From: Pseudomonas tohonis
GTDB taxonomy: Bacteria > Pseudomonadota > Gammaproteobacteria > Pseudomonadales > Pseudomonadaceae
Direction: 5' to 3'
Length of the DNA: 64,000 nt
NCBI RefSeq assembly: GCF_012767755.2
Contig: NZ_AP023189.1
Coordinates: 124,001-188,000, forward strand
Shown: positions 17,976 to 27,227 of the stretch, one piece after another
How positions within the stretch are numbered: position 1 is the first letter of the stretch
Layout: every line of letters begins with the position of its first letter
Position numbers and translations under genes: made by a program
The notes under the pieces: generated by a model
Told to the model about the DNA's origin: nothing
Databases searched by the model: none
The model's input: the letters and a program-made list of their open reading frames with translations, nothing else

Positions 17976-19205
17976 GTGTGTCATTTGAAGCCCTCTCGAT
18001 ATTCATTAGTCCAAGTTGAGTTCACTAAGTTAGGTGGGCTCAAACTCCAGCTCGTGGCTGAAAACGATCAAATTGATCTATTTGCCGGAGCATATGCACT
18101 ACAACGATTCGATAATGGTGCGAAACCTAACACAATAAGGGTGGACCAGAATTCAATTCTGGCCCTGTATAGGTTCTGCGAGAGCAAGAATATTAATTTG
18201 ATTCAGCGGATAGTGGATCTTGTGCCGTTCACTATCGGTGAGATTGAGTCATTCTCCTCATATTGTGGATACGGCCTACAATCCGGGGAGCGAGTGGGCG
18301 AGAACTGGTATAGCGCTAGAATGCGGGGAGCAAGAAAATTTTTAGAATACCTTTGGCTCTTTTACGAGGGGCAATATTCGCGAAATATACAGCAGCTAAA
18401 GGCAGCAAAGCGTTTATATGAACGAATGGACGCAGGATTTAAGCTGTACCTTAAGTCTCCTTACAAGGGCGACAGGAAAGACAAGATTGGCCTTACTCCT
18501 GAGCTGCAGGTGAAGTTCATAACTATCATCGACCCTGATTATAGTAATAAGAGTAATCCTTGGAAGTCGTCAAAGGTGAAGTGGCGGAACTATATATTTC
18601 TGCTGCTTCTGATGCTTGCGGGGAATAGAAAGGGTGAGACGCTACTATTAAAGCTGAACGATTTTCAGCTTACGGGTAGGAGGAAGTATTTCGATATATT
18701 GAAGAACACTGATGTAATCAACTATCCGCGCGCAGAGTCTCCGTCCGTAAAAACCTATGGTCGGCAAGTTGAGTTACACGATGATTTCGCATCCCTGATT
18801 GAGCATTACATAGTCCATGTAAGAAAAGAGTTCGAAGGCTGGCAGAGATCTAGCTATTTATTTCTTTCATGCCGTGATGGAAATCCATTGTCGGTCCAAA
18901 CGCCAAACTCGATATTGAATGAACTTATCCTGCGGCACCCTGAGTTTTCTGGATTGTTAAGCCCCCACCGCCTACGTAACACATTTCATGATCTTCTGAA
19001 TCAAGCGCTGGATAAGAAATTCAAAGGAGCTAGTGGATTAAGCCGCAAGATAATGAAGGCGCCTATTCAGGAGGCAGCGGGAGGCTGGGCTAGAAACAGT
19101 GATATGCCTGACCGTTATTCTAGAGGGTCAATACAAGCCAAAGTTGCAGGCCTGCAAGTTCTTCTACAGGAGGAGATACTTCGTTCGCAGGAAAATAAGC
19201 AATGA
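17976..19205 (+). CDS. Tyrosine recombinase, first of a recombinase cluster
   Basis: A 409-aa tyrosine-type integrase. The catalytic residues are visible: Arg in AGNRKGETLLLKLNDF (about residue 216), HRLR in SPHRLRNTFHDLL (about 332), and the Tyr nucleophile in GWARNSDMPDRYSRGS (about 375). It therefore looks active. The N-terminal about 170 residues should be the core-binding domain. The start is a GTG. It overlaps the next gene by 4 bp (ATGA), so it is part of one transcript with two further recombinases. The AT content is much higher than in the HU-side core, a sign of recent transfer. It resembles the lead gene of Tn554-like and gamma-Mobile-Trio clusters. Confidence 0.88.
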   Translation: MCHLKPSRYSLVQVEFTKLGGLKLQLVAENDQIDLFAGAYALQRFDNGAKPNTIRVDQNSILALYRFCESKNINLIQRIVDLVPFTIGEIESFSSYCGYGLQSGERVGENWYSARMRGARKFLEYLWLFYEGQYSRNIQQLKAAKRLYERMDAGFKLYLKSPYKGDRKDKIGLTPELQVKFITIIDPDYSNKSNPWKSSKVKWRNYIFLLLLMLAGNRKGETLLLKLNDFQLTGRRKYFDILKNTDVINYPRAESPSVKTYGRQVELHDDFASLIEHYIVHVRKEFEGWQRSSYLFLSCRDGNPLSVQTPNSILNELILRHPEFSGLLSPHRLRNTFHDLLNQALDKKFKGASGLSRKIMKAPIQEAAGGWARNSDMPDRYSRGSIQAKVAGLQVLLQEEILRSQENKQ

Positions 19206-20806
19206 TTTCAGCTAAGGATGTACGCCTTTCACCTACTGCTGAAATTATTTCAGATATCCAAGAGAATGAGAGATTCGTAAGCAGTCGTCTAGGTTACCGA
19301 GTTGAGCTACTTGATTCTAAGGGTGACTTTCGAAACGTAATAATAGTTCCCGATGATACTAGTGAGTTCACATATCTCAGGTCTGAGTATATAAATTATC
19401 TGGATTATGACTTAAAGGGAATCGTTGCAAGCTATTTGCGATATATTTTAGAGCGGAATCTTTCTTCAACTGTCCGGCATAAATTCAAATTCATCGACAG
19501 GCTTGCTAAAGAGTTGACTAGAGGGACTAGTCTAAATGACTTCCTTGATGAGGTTTCTGCGTTAAACGGAAGACATAGGCAGCAGTTTATTTCGACTTGC
19601 AAAGAATTCTTGCGGTTCGCTCTCTTGCATGAATATGAATGGTTGTGTCTAGATAAGTACGAAGATTTTATGAGGCTTCGTGACTACTCGGGAAGAAAAA
19701 ATTCGTATTTGTCTCTCTTTATGATGGATGAGGAAAGAGGTCCATTTAGCAAAGAAGAGATCACCATACTATCTGCTCAAGTAGACAACGAATCGCTCCC
19801 GCTAGCTTTTCGTCTGATCTTGGACCTCTGTTTGTGTTTCGGCTTGAGGCCTATTCAGCTTTCTATGCTGAAGCGAAAAGACTTCATCAAAGACGTTGTA
19901 ACTGGCGTTCGATACTTGAACGTTCCGCGTGTGAAACAGCGATCTGCTAAAAGAAGAAGTAAGTTCAGCTCCAGGCTTCTCTCAGAAAGAACAGCCAATC
20001 TACTAGAATTTTATATTAATTCTTCCGATACCCCGATTGGTTTCGATCCTGGGGAGTTACCCATATTTATTTCGCCTAAGGCTATAGATCTAGAGGCCGA
20101 CGGTAATTCCCGAGGGAGTCACTATTGGGAAGATGACGAGAGAATTTCGAGTGATTATTTCGCGGATGAAGCGAAGATGTCCGTGCAGTATCATAAATCT
20201 TCATGCCGAATTAATTATATGCTTTGGGGTAATGAGCATAGACTGCCTCTGTCGCCTAGAACCGGTAAGAGATTCAACTTGTGTGCTTATAGATTTCGAT
20301 ACACGGTAGGGACCCAGGCTGTTATGTCTGGTTGCACCCCTGAAGAAGTAGCTGATCTTTTGGATCATGAAGGCACAAGTAGTATTAAGCATTATTTTCG
20401 CTTTACTCACGAAATGTGGGAAATTCTTGAGGCTGCGACGCTGAACCGCATTGAGCAGAAACACTTTACGGCTGCATGGATGAAGGAAGGTGAGCTCAAG
20501 GGTAATGTATATAGCCAGGTTTGTGAGCCCAGAAATTTCAATGTTATTGGGAAGTGTGCATCAAAGTCGATTTGCTTTGAGGAGCCAGCCATTACTTGCT
20601 ACTCCTGCAGTAGATTTTGTCCGAACAAAAGTACTGTAGCGCATGAGGCCGCATTGGAGGGACTAATAGAGAGAAAGGAACAATTACTTATGATTAGTAC
20701 AGCCAATGTCGTGTCAGTAATTGACCAGGCAATTGCCGGTTGTCATGCCGCCATAGCGTATTCAGAAGGCAATGAAGTTTTGCTGATTAATTCTAAGGAA
20801 TTCTAA
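19202..20806 (+). CDS. Tyrosine recombinase with C-terminal Cys cluster (GmtY/TnpA-like)
   Basis: A 534-aa integrase-type protein. Catalytic Arg in CFGLRPIQLSMLKRKDF (about 218), Lys region VPRVKQRSAKRRSKF, box II YRFRYTVGTQAV (about 360, with Tyr replacing the usual His), and Tyr in LLDHEGTSSIKHYFRF (about 400). The C-terminus has a Cys-rich, probably zinc-binding segment (CEPRNFNVIGKC, then CYSCSRFC). Such a tail is seen in recombinases of multi-recombinase elements. ATG overlaps the upstream stop; the next gene starts on the base after the stop region. The gamma-Mobile-Trio GmtY assignment is from memory of layout, not from alignment. Confidence 0.82.
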   Translation: MISAKDVRLSPTAEIISDIQENERFVSSRLGYRVELLDSKGDFRNVIIVPDDTSEFTYLRSEYINYLDYDLKGIVASYLRYILERNLSSTVRHKFKFIDRLAKELTRGTSLNDFLDEVSALNGRHRQQFISTCKEFLRFALLHEYEWLCLDKYEDFMRLRDYSGRKNSYLSLFMMDEERGPFSKEEITILSAQVDNESLPLAFRLILDLCLCFGLRPIQLSMLKRKDFIKDVVTGVRYLNVPRVKQRSAKRRSKFSSRLLSERTANLLEFYINSSDTPIGFDPGELPIFISPKAIDLEADGNSRGSHYWEDDERISSDYFADEAKMSVQYHKSSCRINYMLWGNEHRLPLSPRTGKRFNLCAYRFRYTVGTQAVMSGCTPEEVADLLDHEGTSSIKHYFRFTHEMWEILEAATLNRIEQKHFTAAWMKEGELKGNVYSQVCEPRNFNVIGKCASKSICFEEPAITCYSCSRFCPNKSTVAHEAALEGLIERKEQLLMISTANVVSVIDQAIAGCHAAIAYSEGNEVLLINSKEF

Positions 20807-23463
20807 TGCAGGTTAAAGTGGTTAGAGATATCCTGCATGAAGAGTTGCTGCTAAAGCTAAAGAAACTTGCAAGCAGTGCTGAGGTGCAATTTTCAAAGCT
20901 TGTTGTCTTTAAAGGCTCTACCTGGCAGGAGGATGTTTGGAGATATAAGGGGCGGGAAAAATTAAACTTATTTGCTAGAGGCTCATGCAGCCAAGAGCTG
21001 ACGCTATTGAATAAGGTCTTTATTGTAAATTATTTATGGGAAAGACGAGCCTCAAGCAAGCAAGTTTCTTTCTCGCGCGTGCGCGATTTGATTTCACCCA
21101 TTAAAAATTTCGTATCGCAAGGCTCCACTTCCCTGGTAGACCTAGATCAGGACTATTACTTTCGCACCTTTGGCTTTTTGCAGTCGAGGTACAAATATCC
21201 CGCAGGTCCTTGTAGAGCGATTAACTACTTTGTTCGTTTCTTATTCGACTCCGGGTTGGCACCGCAGAACTTCGATCTGATTGGTGCACACGACCTTGAG
21301 GAGAGAGATAAATATGGCCGCTTGGAGGCTGGTGACAAACTGCCCCTTCCAGAGCTTATTAAGGCAATAATCGCGTTAAAATGGGCTATCAAGACGCAGT
21401 GGGATGGGAGCCTTAGAGCGCAAATTGATTATCTTGCAGTTTTAACTCAGGTCTTTCAGTTTGGATTGGGTCTGAGAATAGGTGAAATTCTTCGTCTCCC
21501 CAAAAATTGTTTGGTTGAGATAGGCGGAGAAATGTATTGCCGGGTCTGGACCGAAAAAGGGTCTGAGCCCATTGCTAGATATGTCCCTACCATATGGCGG
21601 TCTGCATTCAGCGATGCGGTTGATAGCATCAATAATATTTGCCAGCCCTACAGAGCTCGGGCTTTGAGCATTGAGAACGGCTCCTTTGCTGACGAGTTGA
21701 AAGAGCGATTCCACGCAAGAGCAAATAAAATTGAGTCCGAAGTGCAGAACGCTCTCGAGAGGTTGCACTGCAAGGTCCGCTCGAATGTCGCCGACACAAA
21801 ATCTCGTCTGCATCTTTTGAAAAGCGTTTCAGACGATGAAATGATTGAGCTGAAGAATCTTGCTGAATATCTACCAGTTGCTTCGAGTTCTACGTCTGCT
21901 GCTTCGCTTCTGAAATTCTATAGAGCCAATGGCTTCAATTTGATTTCTAAGCCATTAGGCAAGAAAAAATGCGCTCACTATGTGCAAGGTAGGGATCTTA
22001 AGAAGCGCATCAAAGAGCTTGTCGAGTTAAGGCGCGGCTTTTTGCTTTACGATGAGGTTTTCGAAATCCTCCATGGCCGTCAGCCGGCTAAGAACGGGTC
22101 TAAAGATCGTTTCGCATTCAAAGATAAATTGAAACTCTGGATCATGTCATCCTTTGAATGTTTTGCATTCACCGGGGAGCCCTCTTTACACGGGCGTCGA
22201 ACTGTCTATCTAAGTCGCGCGGACGCCCTACTTGCAGTGCGTACGGTTGTGGGTGGCGGATATGATAAAGCCAAGTACATTCCTGTGCTTGATGCTGAGC
22301 AGTTATTCCCTGAGTTTTTTAACCAGAAGACACTGACCTCAGTGGCACTCGATTCAGAGAGAAGCTTTTACTCATTTTTAAAGCTTTCTAGTGCGCGAAA
22401 AAATTTCTATAGACCATCACCTCTGCCATCAGAGCTTAGATATCGTGCTGCGTATGGCTTTCTAATTGATCAAAGCAGTATTATTGATGCTGTGGAGAGC
22501 TCTTTTGTTTCAATTAACTCTAGAGTTTCTGCGGCGCTAGTTGAGGATATTAAGGAAGAATTCTTGGCGGATGGGATGCAAATAAGCTCTGCATCCTTTG
22601 GAATAAATCAGCAGGTATCTGATTACCTGTTCTTGGTTCCGGCCTCTCTGGGTGGCGTGTATAATGAATACTTACCTTCCATCTTTGATTATCATGCTGT
22701 ACTGCATGTAATAAAGCCGACCAATATTGCCCGCTCGGCGTTCTTCCGCTATGGCATTGCTGCAGATGAGAAGCTGATTAAGTCTTTTCAAAGCCACAAG
22801 GGAAGGCATTGGCAAACCAATTCTCTTTTTCGCGCGGGCTTAGCTGCAAGTATCGTGAATAAATGGATGGGTAGAACTGACAGTCAAGGCGATCATTATG
22901 ATCATCAGACTCCACGAGAGCGGGCCGCTAAAGTAAGTGAATTGATGCTCTCTGAGCAGTCTAGGTTCATTGGTGAGCTAGCCAATAAGGTCAAGTCTTG
23001 GTCTGGGACTAATGTTTCAGATGAGCATATCCAAGGCTACCTCAACAACACTCTGCAAACTGTTCATTATGGCCCCCTCGGTCATTGTTTTCGCGACATC
23101 AACCTCAAGCCCTGTGAGTTTCACCTAAAATGCTTAACCGGAAATGCTGGGAAAGGTTGTCGGGAATTTGTAGTGGATATGTCTGATCCAATACAAGTAA
23201 AGCAGATCGAGGCGGAGCGCAGTCGCGCAGAGAATGAGCTTTCCAGGTTATTCGAAGCAATTAATAGGCCGGACGTTCCGGTTGAGTCTGTTGAGATGCA
23301 TATTGAGCATCAAATGACGGTTTTCAGAAATGCAAGTTACATACTGGATCGTTCTGATATTGTTCTCACTCAGGAGCAGGTTGAACAAAGTCAAGACTAT
23401 CAACCATTTGTTCATGAGGGTTCTATCCCGAGTGACTGTGTCTTTCAGTGCGGGGCGACTTGA
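20806..23463 (+). CDS. Large integrase-like protein of the recombinase cluster (GmtZ/TnpB-like)
   Basis: An 885-aa protein. Integrase-like Arg box FGLGLRIGEILRLPKN is at about 225, far from a C-terminal block with HWQTNSLFRAGLAAS and KWMGRTDSQGDHYDHQTP (about 670-705), which can supply the His, Arg and Tyr. A roughly 400-aa insert separates the boxes, so it is much longer than a typical integrase. A Cys/His cluster follows (HYGPLGHCF, CEFHLKCLTGNAGKGC). Large size, insert and metal-binding tail fit the third recombinase of Tn554/GMT-like clusters. Its stop is overlapped by the next gene. Confidence 0.75.
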   Translation: MQVKVVRDILHEELLLKLKKLASSAEVQFSKLVVFKGSTWQEDVWRYKGREKLNLFARGSCSQELTLLNKVFIVNYLWERRASSKQVSFSRVRDLISPIKNFVSQGSTSLVDLDQDYYFRTFGFLQSRYKYPAGPCRAINYFVRFLFDSGLAPQNFDLIGAHDLEERDKYGRLEAGDKLPLPELIKAIIALKWAIKTQWDGSLRAQIDYLAVLTQVFQFGLGLRIGEILRLPKNCLVEIGGEMYCRVWTEKGSEPIARYVPTIWRSAFSDAVDSINNICQPYRARALSIENGSFADELKERFHARANKIESEVQNALERLHCKVRSNVADTKSRLHLLKSVSDDEMIELKNLAEYLPVASSSTSAASLLKFYRANGFNLISKPLGKKKCAHYVQGRDLKKRIKELVELRRGFLLYDEVFEILHGRQPAKNGSKDRFAFKDKLKLWIMSSFECFAFTGEPSLHGRRTVYLSRADALLAVRTVVGGGYDKAKYIPVLDAEQLFPEFFNQKTLTSVALDSERSFYSFLKLSSARKNFYRPSPLPSELRYRAAYGFLIDQSSIIDAVESSFVSINSRVSAALVEDIKEEFLADGMQISSASFGINQQVSDYLFLVPASLGGVYNEYLPSIFDYHAVLHVIKPTNIARSAFFRYGIAADEKLIKSFQSHKGRHWQTNSLFRAGLAASIVNKWMGRTDSQGDHYDHQTPRERAAKVSELMLSEQSRFIGELANKVKSWSGTNVSDEHIQGYLNNTLQTVHYGPLGHCFRDINLKPCEFHLKCLTGNAGKGCREFVVDMSDPIQVKQIEAERSRAENELSRLFEAINRPDVPVESVEMHIEHQMTVFRNASYILDRSDIVLTQEQVEQSQDYQPFVHEGSIPSDCVFQCGAT

Positions 23464-23921
23464 TAGTGACTATATCTGCTAATCAATGGGATGTTGCTTT
23501 CTCTACTCTCCAGCAGTTTGAGAGGCAATTGATTTCACCAGAGCTCTTCTGCTGGAATTACATGGTGGAGAAATGCGGTATATCCAAGCCTACTCTCTGG
23601 CGAAACAAGGATTTTGTCCGCGAGTTTCAGCGTGTTAAAAGCCTGACAAAGAACTACGCAGGAGGAGAGCAGTACTTTGATCAGGTAGTTTCTTTGGAAA
23701 CTGCCAGGATCCGCGAATACGACCAACAGATCGTTAAGCTGAAGGCGCAGGTCGAAGAATTAACCCGGCAGCTGAGCAGGGAGCGGGAAAGAGTGCTCTA
23801 CGCCTCGATGATTGCTAGGAGAAAGAATATCGACCCTGCTGAGTTCTTGGAGGAGACCCCGCTGTTCAGGAAAGCAGGCAAAGCAGCCAAGGTGATCAAG
23901 CTTCCATCAAAGGAAACCTAA
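23448..23921 (+). CDS. Small HTH plus coiled-coil accessory protein (GmtX/TnpC-like)
   Basis: About 157 aa (GTG start; another GTG six codons on would give 151). An HTH-like segment VEKCGISKPTLWRNKDFVREF lies around residues 40-60, followed by a long heptad-rich helix (YDQQIVKLKAQVEELTRQLS). It overlaps the end of the large integrase. Tn554 has the same order: two tyrosine recombinases and then a small TnpC that affects insertion orientation and efficiency. I infer a DNA-binding accessory for transposition. A role in regulation is the alternative. Confidence 0.65.
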   Translation: MRGDLIVTISANQWDVAFSTLQQFERQLISPELFCWNYMVEKCGISKPTLWRNKDFVREFQRVKSLTKNYAGGEQYFDQVVSLETARIREYDQQIVKLKAQVEELTRQLSRERERVLYASMIARRKNIDPAEFLEETPLFRKAGKAAKVIKLPSKET

Positions 23922-23951
23922 TAGGCTCACTGTAGGGCGTTAGGTGGTGAG

Positions 23952-24167
23952 TCAGAAGACTGCGGGAAGTAGTGCCGCTGGCTCGCACTGAAGTATTTCT
24001 GCAATTTTGTACAGCTTTTCAACAGTGAGGTTTACCTCGCCTCGCTCGATACGTCCCATGTAGCTCCGATCAATTTTGCATGCCAACGCTAGGGCATCCT
24101 GTGGAATGCCCTTGGCTTTCCTATGTGCTCGGATTGACTTGCCCAATGCGATCGCAAGCTGACCCAT
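23952..24167 (-). CDS. XRE-family regulator resembling restriction-modification controller (C) proteins
   Basis: A 71-aa single-domain HTH protein. Segment IPQDALALACKIDRSYMGRIERGEVNLTVEKL is the Cro/CI HTH with the DRxYxxxIERGxxNLTxxxL pattern typical of C proteins (for example C.Esp1396I has DRTYISGIERNSRNLT), and the size is right for that group. It is divergent from the helicase operon, and the gap between them holds a sequence strikingly like a C-box. In restriction-modification systems the C protein first activates, then represses, delaying the toxic effector. Here there is no recognisable endonuclease or methylase nearby. Confidence 0.8.
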   Translation of the reverse strand: MGQLAIALGKSIRAHRKAKGIPQDALALACKIDRSYMGRIERGEVNLTVEKLYKIAEILQCEPAALLPAVF

Positions 24168-24204
24168 GGCCGCCTCGGCTCTTGTGAGCCGGCACTATCC
24201 TGTG

Positions 24205-24238
24205 TTTGCGGACTATTCGGCCACGGACTATAATCCGT
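24205..24238. promoter_or_regulatory. C-box-like operator between controller and helicase operon
   Basis: ACGGACTATAATCCGT (24223-24238) is a near-perfect 16-bp palindrome. Read on the minus strand it is ACGGATTATAGTCCGTGG, followed by a second half-box GAATAGTCCGC. Known C-boxes have TTATAGTC and CGTG elements in this order (recalled, for C.Esp1396I-type operators). The operator lies 38-72 bp before the controller start and 40-73 bp before the other divergent start, so it can serve both promoters. Confidence 0.6.
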
Positions 24239-24277
24239 ATTTTCGGCTGTTCCGCGCGACCCGTTCCAGGTACCCGC

Positions 24278-24862
24278 ATGAAATCGGATTCATTCACTTT
24301 CGATAGTCGGCTGTACCAGCTGCTGCAGCAGGATAGGTTCGCGAAATTTACGACTCGTGATCTGCGTGACGCCTACGCCCAGTGCTTAGGCAGCGTGAGC
24401 TTTGACATCACGGAAGTTCGTTATTACGTGTATGAGCAGATTCGACGGATGCTGCGCGTGGGCTGGGTTACCTACGACGAAGTGCGACGAAAGCGCGGTC
24501 AGGTCTACCATCTAGGACCAATCCCTTCAGGTCTTGATCTTGAGCTTGTGGATGGCAGATTCACTTCGACTTCTCCTCCACTGCTGGAGTTACCACAGGT
24601 TGGGAGTTCAGCTTCGGTGTCCCCTTCCGTCACGGAGGCAGACGTACTAGAGCATTTGGAATCACTGCAGAAGGAAATTCGCCTCGACTTTCTGACGTCG
24701 ATGGGCGAAACGGAGCGGTACAAGCAACTCCTTGATGACATGCCCCACCTAAAGCCTAGGGTTGAAGTGGAATATTTCGACGCGCGAGATCGAAGCTCTC
24801 GGCTTCTTGGGCACCTTCGAGCGGTCGAGAAAACTCTAAAGACCTTCGCACCCAAAGCATGA
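24278..24862 (+). CDS. Winged-helix-like protein of unknown function, first gene of helicase operon
   Basis: A 194-aa protein from the ATG MKSDSFTFDSRLYQLL; the frame is open further upstream across the operator, so I take this start. Residues 5-80 are predicted helix-rich with a wing-like RRKRGQVYHLGPI end, so a winged helix is plausible. A Ser/Pro-rich linker (about 95-118) is followed by a helical, charged C-terminus. No named family is recognised. Its TGA overlaps the helicase ATG (ATGA), so the two are stoichiometrically linked. It could be the specificity or sensor subunit of a helicase complex. Confidence 0.7.
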   Translation: MKSDSFTFDSRLYQLLQQDRFAKFTTRDLRDAYAQCLGSVSFDITEVRYYVYEQIRRMLRVGWVTYDEVRRKRGQVYHLGPIPSGLDLELVDGRFTSTSPPLLELPQVGSSASVSPSVTEADVLEHLESLQKEIRLDFLTSMGETERYKQLLDDMPHLKPRVEVEYFDARDRSSRLLGHLRAVEKTLKTFAPKA

Positions 24863-26247
24863 AGTCGACGCTAAGAGAATGGCAGCGTCGATGCATTGAT
24901 GCTGCCCTAGAACGGTACGCTGTTGCGCCGCACTTCTTCTGTCAGGCTACGCCTGGGGCTGGAAAGACTTGGATGGCTGCAGAGCTTGCCAATCGCTTGC
25001 TCCAGCTGGACAAGATCGATCTTGTGCTCTGTTTCGCACCCTCGTGCCAAGTCGTCGAAGGTTTCCGATCTACCTTTTCCAAGGTCTTGGGTAGGCGCCT
25101 TGATGGTCTCATTGGTGCTGTGGGAGCTGCTTGTACCTATCAGGCAATGGACTACCAGGATGAAGCTTTCTGGGCGCTCCTAGAAAACTATCGAGTGTTG
25201 GCTATTTTCGATGAGATTCATCATTGCGCCGGTCATGATCTCCTTCTGAGCAATGCTTGGGGCCAGCAAATCATCCAGAACGTCCAGGATCAGGCAGCCT
25301 TCACCTTGGCGCTCTCAGGGACGCCTTGGCGTTCCGATGATAAGGGCATTGCACTGGCTCGCTATTCGACAGCAGAAGGTCGATTAGTCTGCGACTACCG
25401 CTACGGGCTCCGCGAGGCCATTTCAGATAATGTTTGTCGCGCCCCTCGCATCGTGCTGCTGGACAATCACTCTGTGAAGCTGACGGAGGAGTCCAGTGGT
25501 GACAACCCAGTACGACTTTTCCCTAGTTTTAATCAGTTGCTCTGTGAGTCCCCGGTTTCCTATGAGGAGCTGCTTCGGAACCCTGAAATCATCAGTCAGA
25601 TGCTCGGTCTTGCGATCGCAAAACTCGATGACCTCAGAAAGGTTAAGCCGGATGCAGGCGGTCTGGTGGTTGCCACTGATGTTGAGCATGCGCACCAAGT
25701 AGCGCTGGCACTTGAGGCTAGGGGTGAATCATGCCGAATCGTGACCAACAGAGATAAACGTGCTCAGGATGGAATTAACGAGTTCAGGCATGGCGCTTCT
25801 CGTTGGATCGTAGCTGTGGGGATGATCAGCGAAGGGACAGATATCCCCCGATTGCAGGTTTGTTGCTACCTCAGCCGTATTCGCACGGAGTTGCATTACC
25901 GCCAGGTGTTAGGGCGTGTTTTGCGTCGAACTGGAGCGGCTGATGACCAGGCTTGGTTGTATGTGTTGGCAGAGTCGACCCTTGAAGGGTTCTCTCAACG
26001 AGTGGCTGATGACCTGCCCGAAGATTTAGCCATTCTCAGTCGGGTGCATGCTCCGCCTGACATAGTCGAAGATCTGATCAGCGAGCTGGCACCAAGCTAC
26101 GAGTTGAGGTGCCCGTCGAGCGATGATGCTGCGCCATCAATTTGCGGGTTCTCGTTGGGGCTTTCCCCGAGCGACTCCGATTCCACTTCGCTCTACCGAC
26201 TGAGTTTCTCACAGCGCTATCACTATCAGTTGTTAGCGCTTTTCTAA
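24859..26247 (+). CDS. SF2 DEAH-like helicase of the controller-linked operon
   Basis: A 462-aa superfamily 2 helicase of type-I-restriction/RAD25-like type. Walker A QATPGAGKTWMA (about 29-40), motif II FDEIHH (117-122), motif III SGTPWR (about 155), motif V region VGMISEGTDIPRLQ (about 325) and motif VI RQVLGRVLRRTG (about 350) are all intact. No nuclease domain is seen. It is translationally coupled to the upstream protein, and the IMPase-like gene follows within 51 bp. Helicases of this kind are effectors or translocases in many phage-defence systems; that role is inference. Confidence 0.85.
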   Translation: MKSTLREWQRRCIDAALERYAVAPHFFCQATPGAGKTWMAAELANRLLQLDKIDLVLCFAPSCQVVEGFRSTFSKVLGRRLDGLIGAVGAACTYQAMDYQDEAFWALLENYRVLAIFDEIHHCAGHDLLLSNAWGQQIIQNVQDQAAFTLALSGTPWRSDDKGIALARYSTAEGRLVCDYRYGLREAISDNVCRAPRIVLLDNHSVKLTEESSGDNPVRLFPSFNQLLCESPVSYEELLRNPEIISQMLGLAIAKLDDLRKVKPDAGGLVVATDVEHAHQVALALEARGESCRIVTNRDKRAQDGINEFRHGASRWIVAVGMISEGTDIPRLQVCCYLSRIRTELHYRQVLGRVLRRTGAADDQAWLYVLAESTLEGFSQRVADDLPEDLAILSRVHAPPDIVEDLISELAPSYELRCPSSDDAAPSICGFSLGLSPSDSDSTSLYRLSFSQRYHYQLLALF

Positions 26248-26298
26248 GTCTTCATCTGAGGCTTGTGGGGCACTAACTTCTTGCTTTTGGAGGCTTGT

Positions 26299-27099
26299 AT
26301 GAGCTGCGTCGAGTTACTAGCCCCAGTTACCAAGTGCGTGCAGTTGGCTGGCAAACTGCTGGCTGCTGAGTGGAAGCGCTCAGGTGGGCCCAGGGGCTCG
26401 GGGGATAAAGCAAGCGTGGACACAGAGATCGAAGTACTTCTACGCAAAAGCTTGCTTGAACTGCTGGGCTGCGATTTCTGGGGAGAGGAAACCGGCTATC
26501 ACCTTTCTGGGCATGAATACTGTTGGGTTGTTGATCCCAACGACGGGACTAGAGATTTCCTGCTCGGGCGACAGGGATCAGCTATTTCTGTCGGGCTACT
26601 GCGTGGTTCTAGGCCGGTTCTTGGCGTGGTCTATGCGCCGATCACGGTCGACCGTGGTCCTGATTGCATTGCTTGGGCGGAAGGATGCTCCCGCGTCATT
26701 CGCAATGGGGAGGAAGTTCTTTCAGGGTTGCAACGTGGGCCACTAACGTCTGGTAGCCAGGTTCTGATGAGTACAGCTGCAGGTAGTAAAGCTGACCTGA
26801 ATGCAGAGTTATGTTCGCCCGCTAATTGTTGTCCCATGCCAAGCATTGCCTATCGGTTAGCACGAGTTGCCGTCGGTGATGCAATCGCAGGTGCGTCCCT
26901 TGTATCGGTGGGCGCGCATGATGTCGTAGCCGGCCATGCTCTTTTGACAGGCGCAAATGGTGTGCTTCTGAACCAGGATGGATTACCGGTCACATACCAC
27001 TCCGTGGCGCAAATGATGAGCGTATCGAGGCGATGCTTTGGTGGCGCCCCTGAAGTGTGTAGAGAGCTCGCTAACAGGGACTGGCAACGCCTTTTCTGA
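26299..27099 (+). CDS. Inositol monophosphatase/CysQ-family phosphatase
   Basis: A 266-aa protein from the ATG at 26299 (GGAG 8 nt upstream). The Mg-binding signature of the lithium-sensitive phosphatase family is present: GEE (62-64) and WVVDPNDGTRDF (77-88), and GAHDVVAG near the C-terminus stands in for WDxAAG. Family members hydrolyse inositol phosphates, 3'-phosphoadenosine 5'-phosphate, fructose bisphosphate or nucleotides. The tight spacing to the helicase suggests a nucleotide-phosphate substrate in a defence or stress pathway, but this is not shown. The N-terminus is short compared with SuhB. Confidence 0.82.
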   Translation: MSCVELLAPVTKCVQLAGKLLAAEWKRSGGPRGSGDKASVDTEIEVLLRKSLLELLGCDFWGEETGYHLSGHEYCWVVDPNDGTRDFLLGRQGSAISVGLLRGSRPVLGVVYAPITVDRGPDCIAWAEGCSRVIRNGEEVLSGLQRGPLTSGSQVLMSTAAGSKADLNAELCSPANCCPMPSIAYRLARVAVGDAIAGASLVSVGAHDVVAGHALLTGANGVLLNQDGLPVTYHSVAQMMSVSRRCFGGAPEVCRELANRDWQRLF

Positions 27100-27227
27100 A
27101 CTCCTCGAGCGCTCTCGCGGGATGGCTCTTGGCGGCAACGCTAGGTCTGACCTTATGACATCTTTCACCAAAACCAGCCTCCAAGTAGAGTGGTGCTCCC
27201 CAGCCATTCCTTAGAAAAGGCCGATGT

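Noticed and set aside
24505..24855. 116-codon minus-strand frame opposite the winged-helix-like gene
   Set aside because: Antisense by-product: Ser/Arg-rich, no family, and the plus-strand frame is coupled to the helicase.
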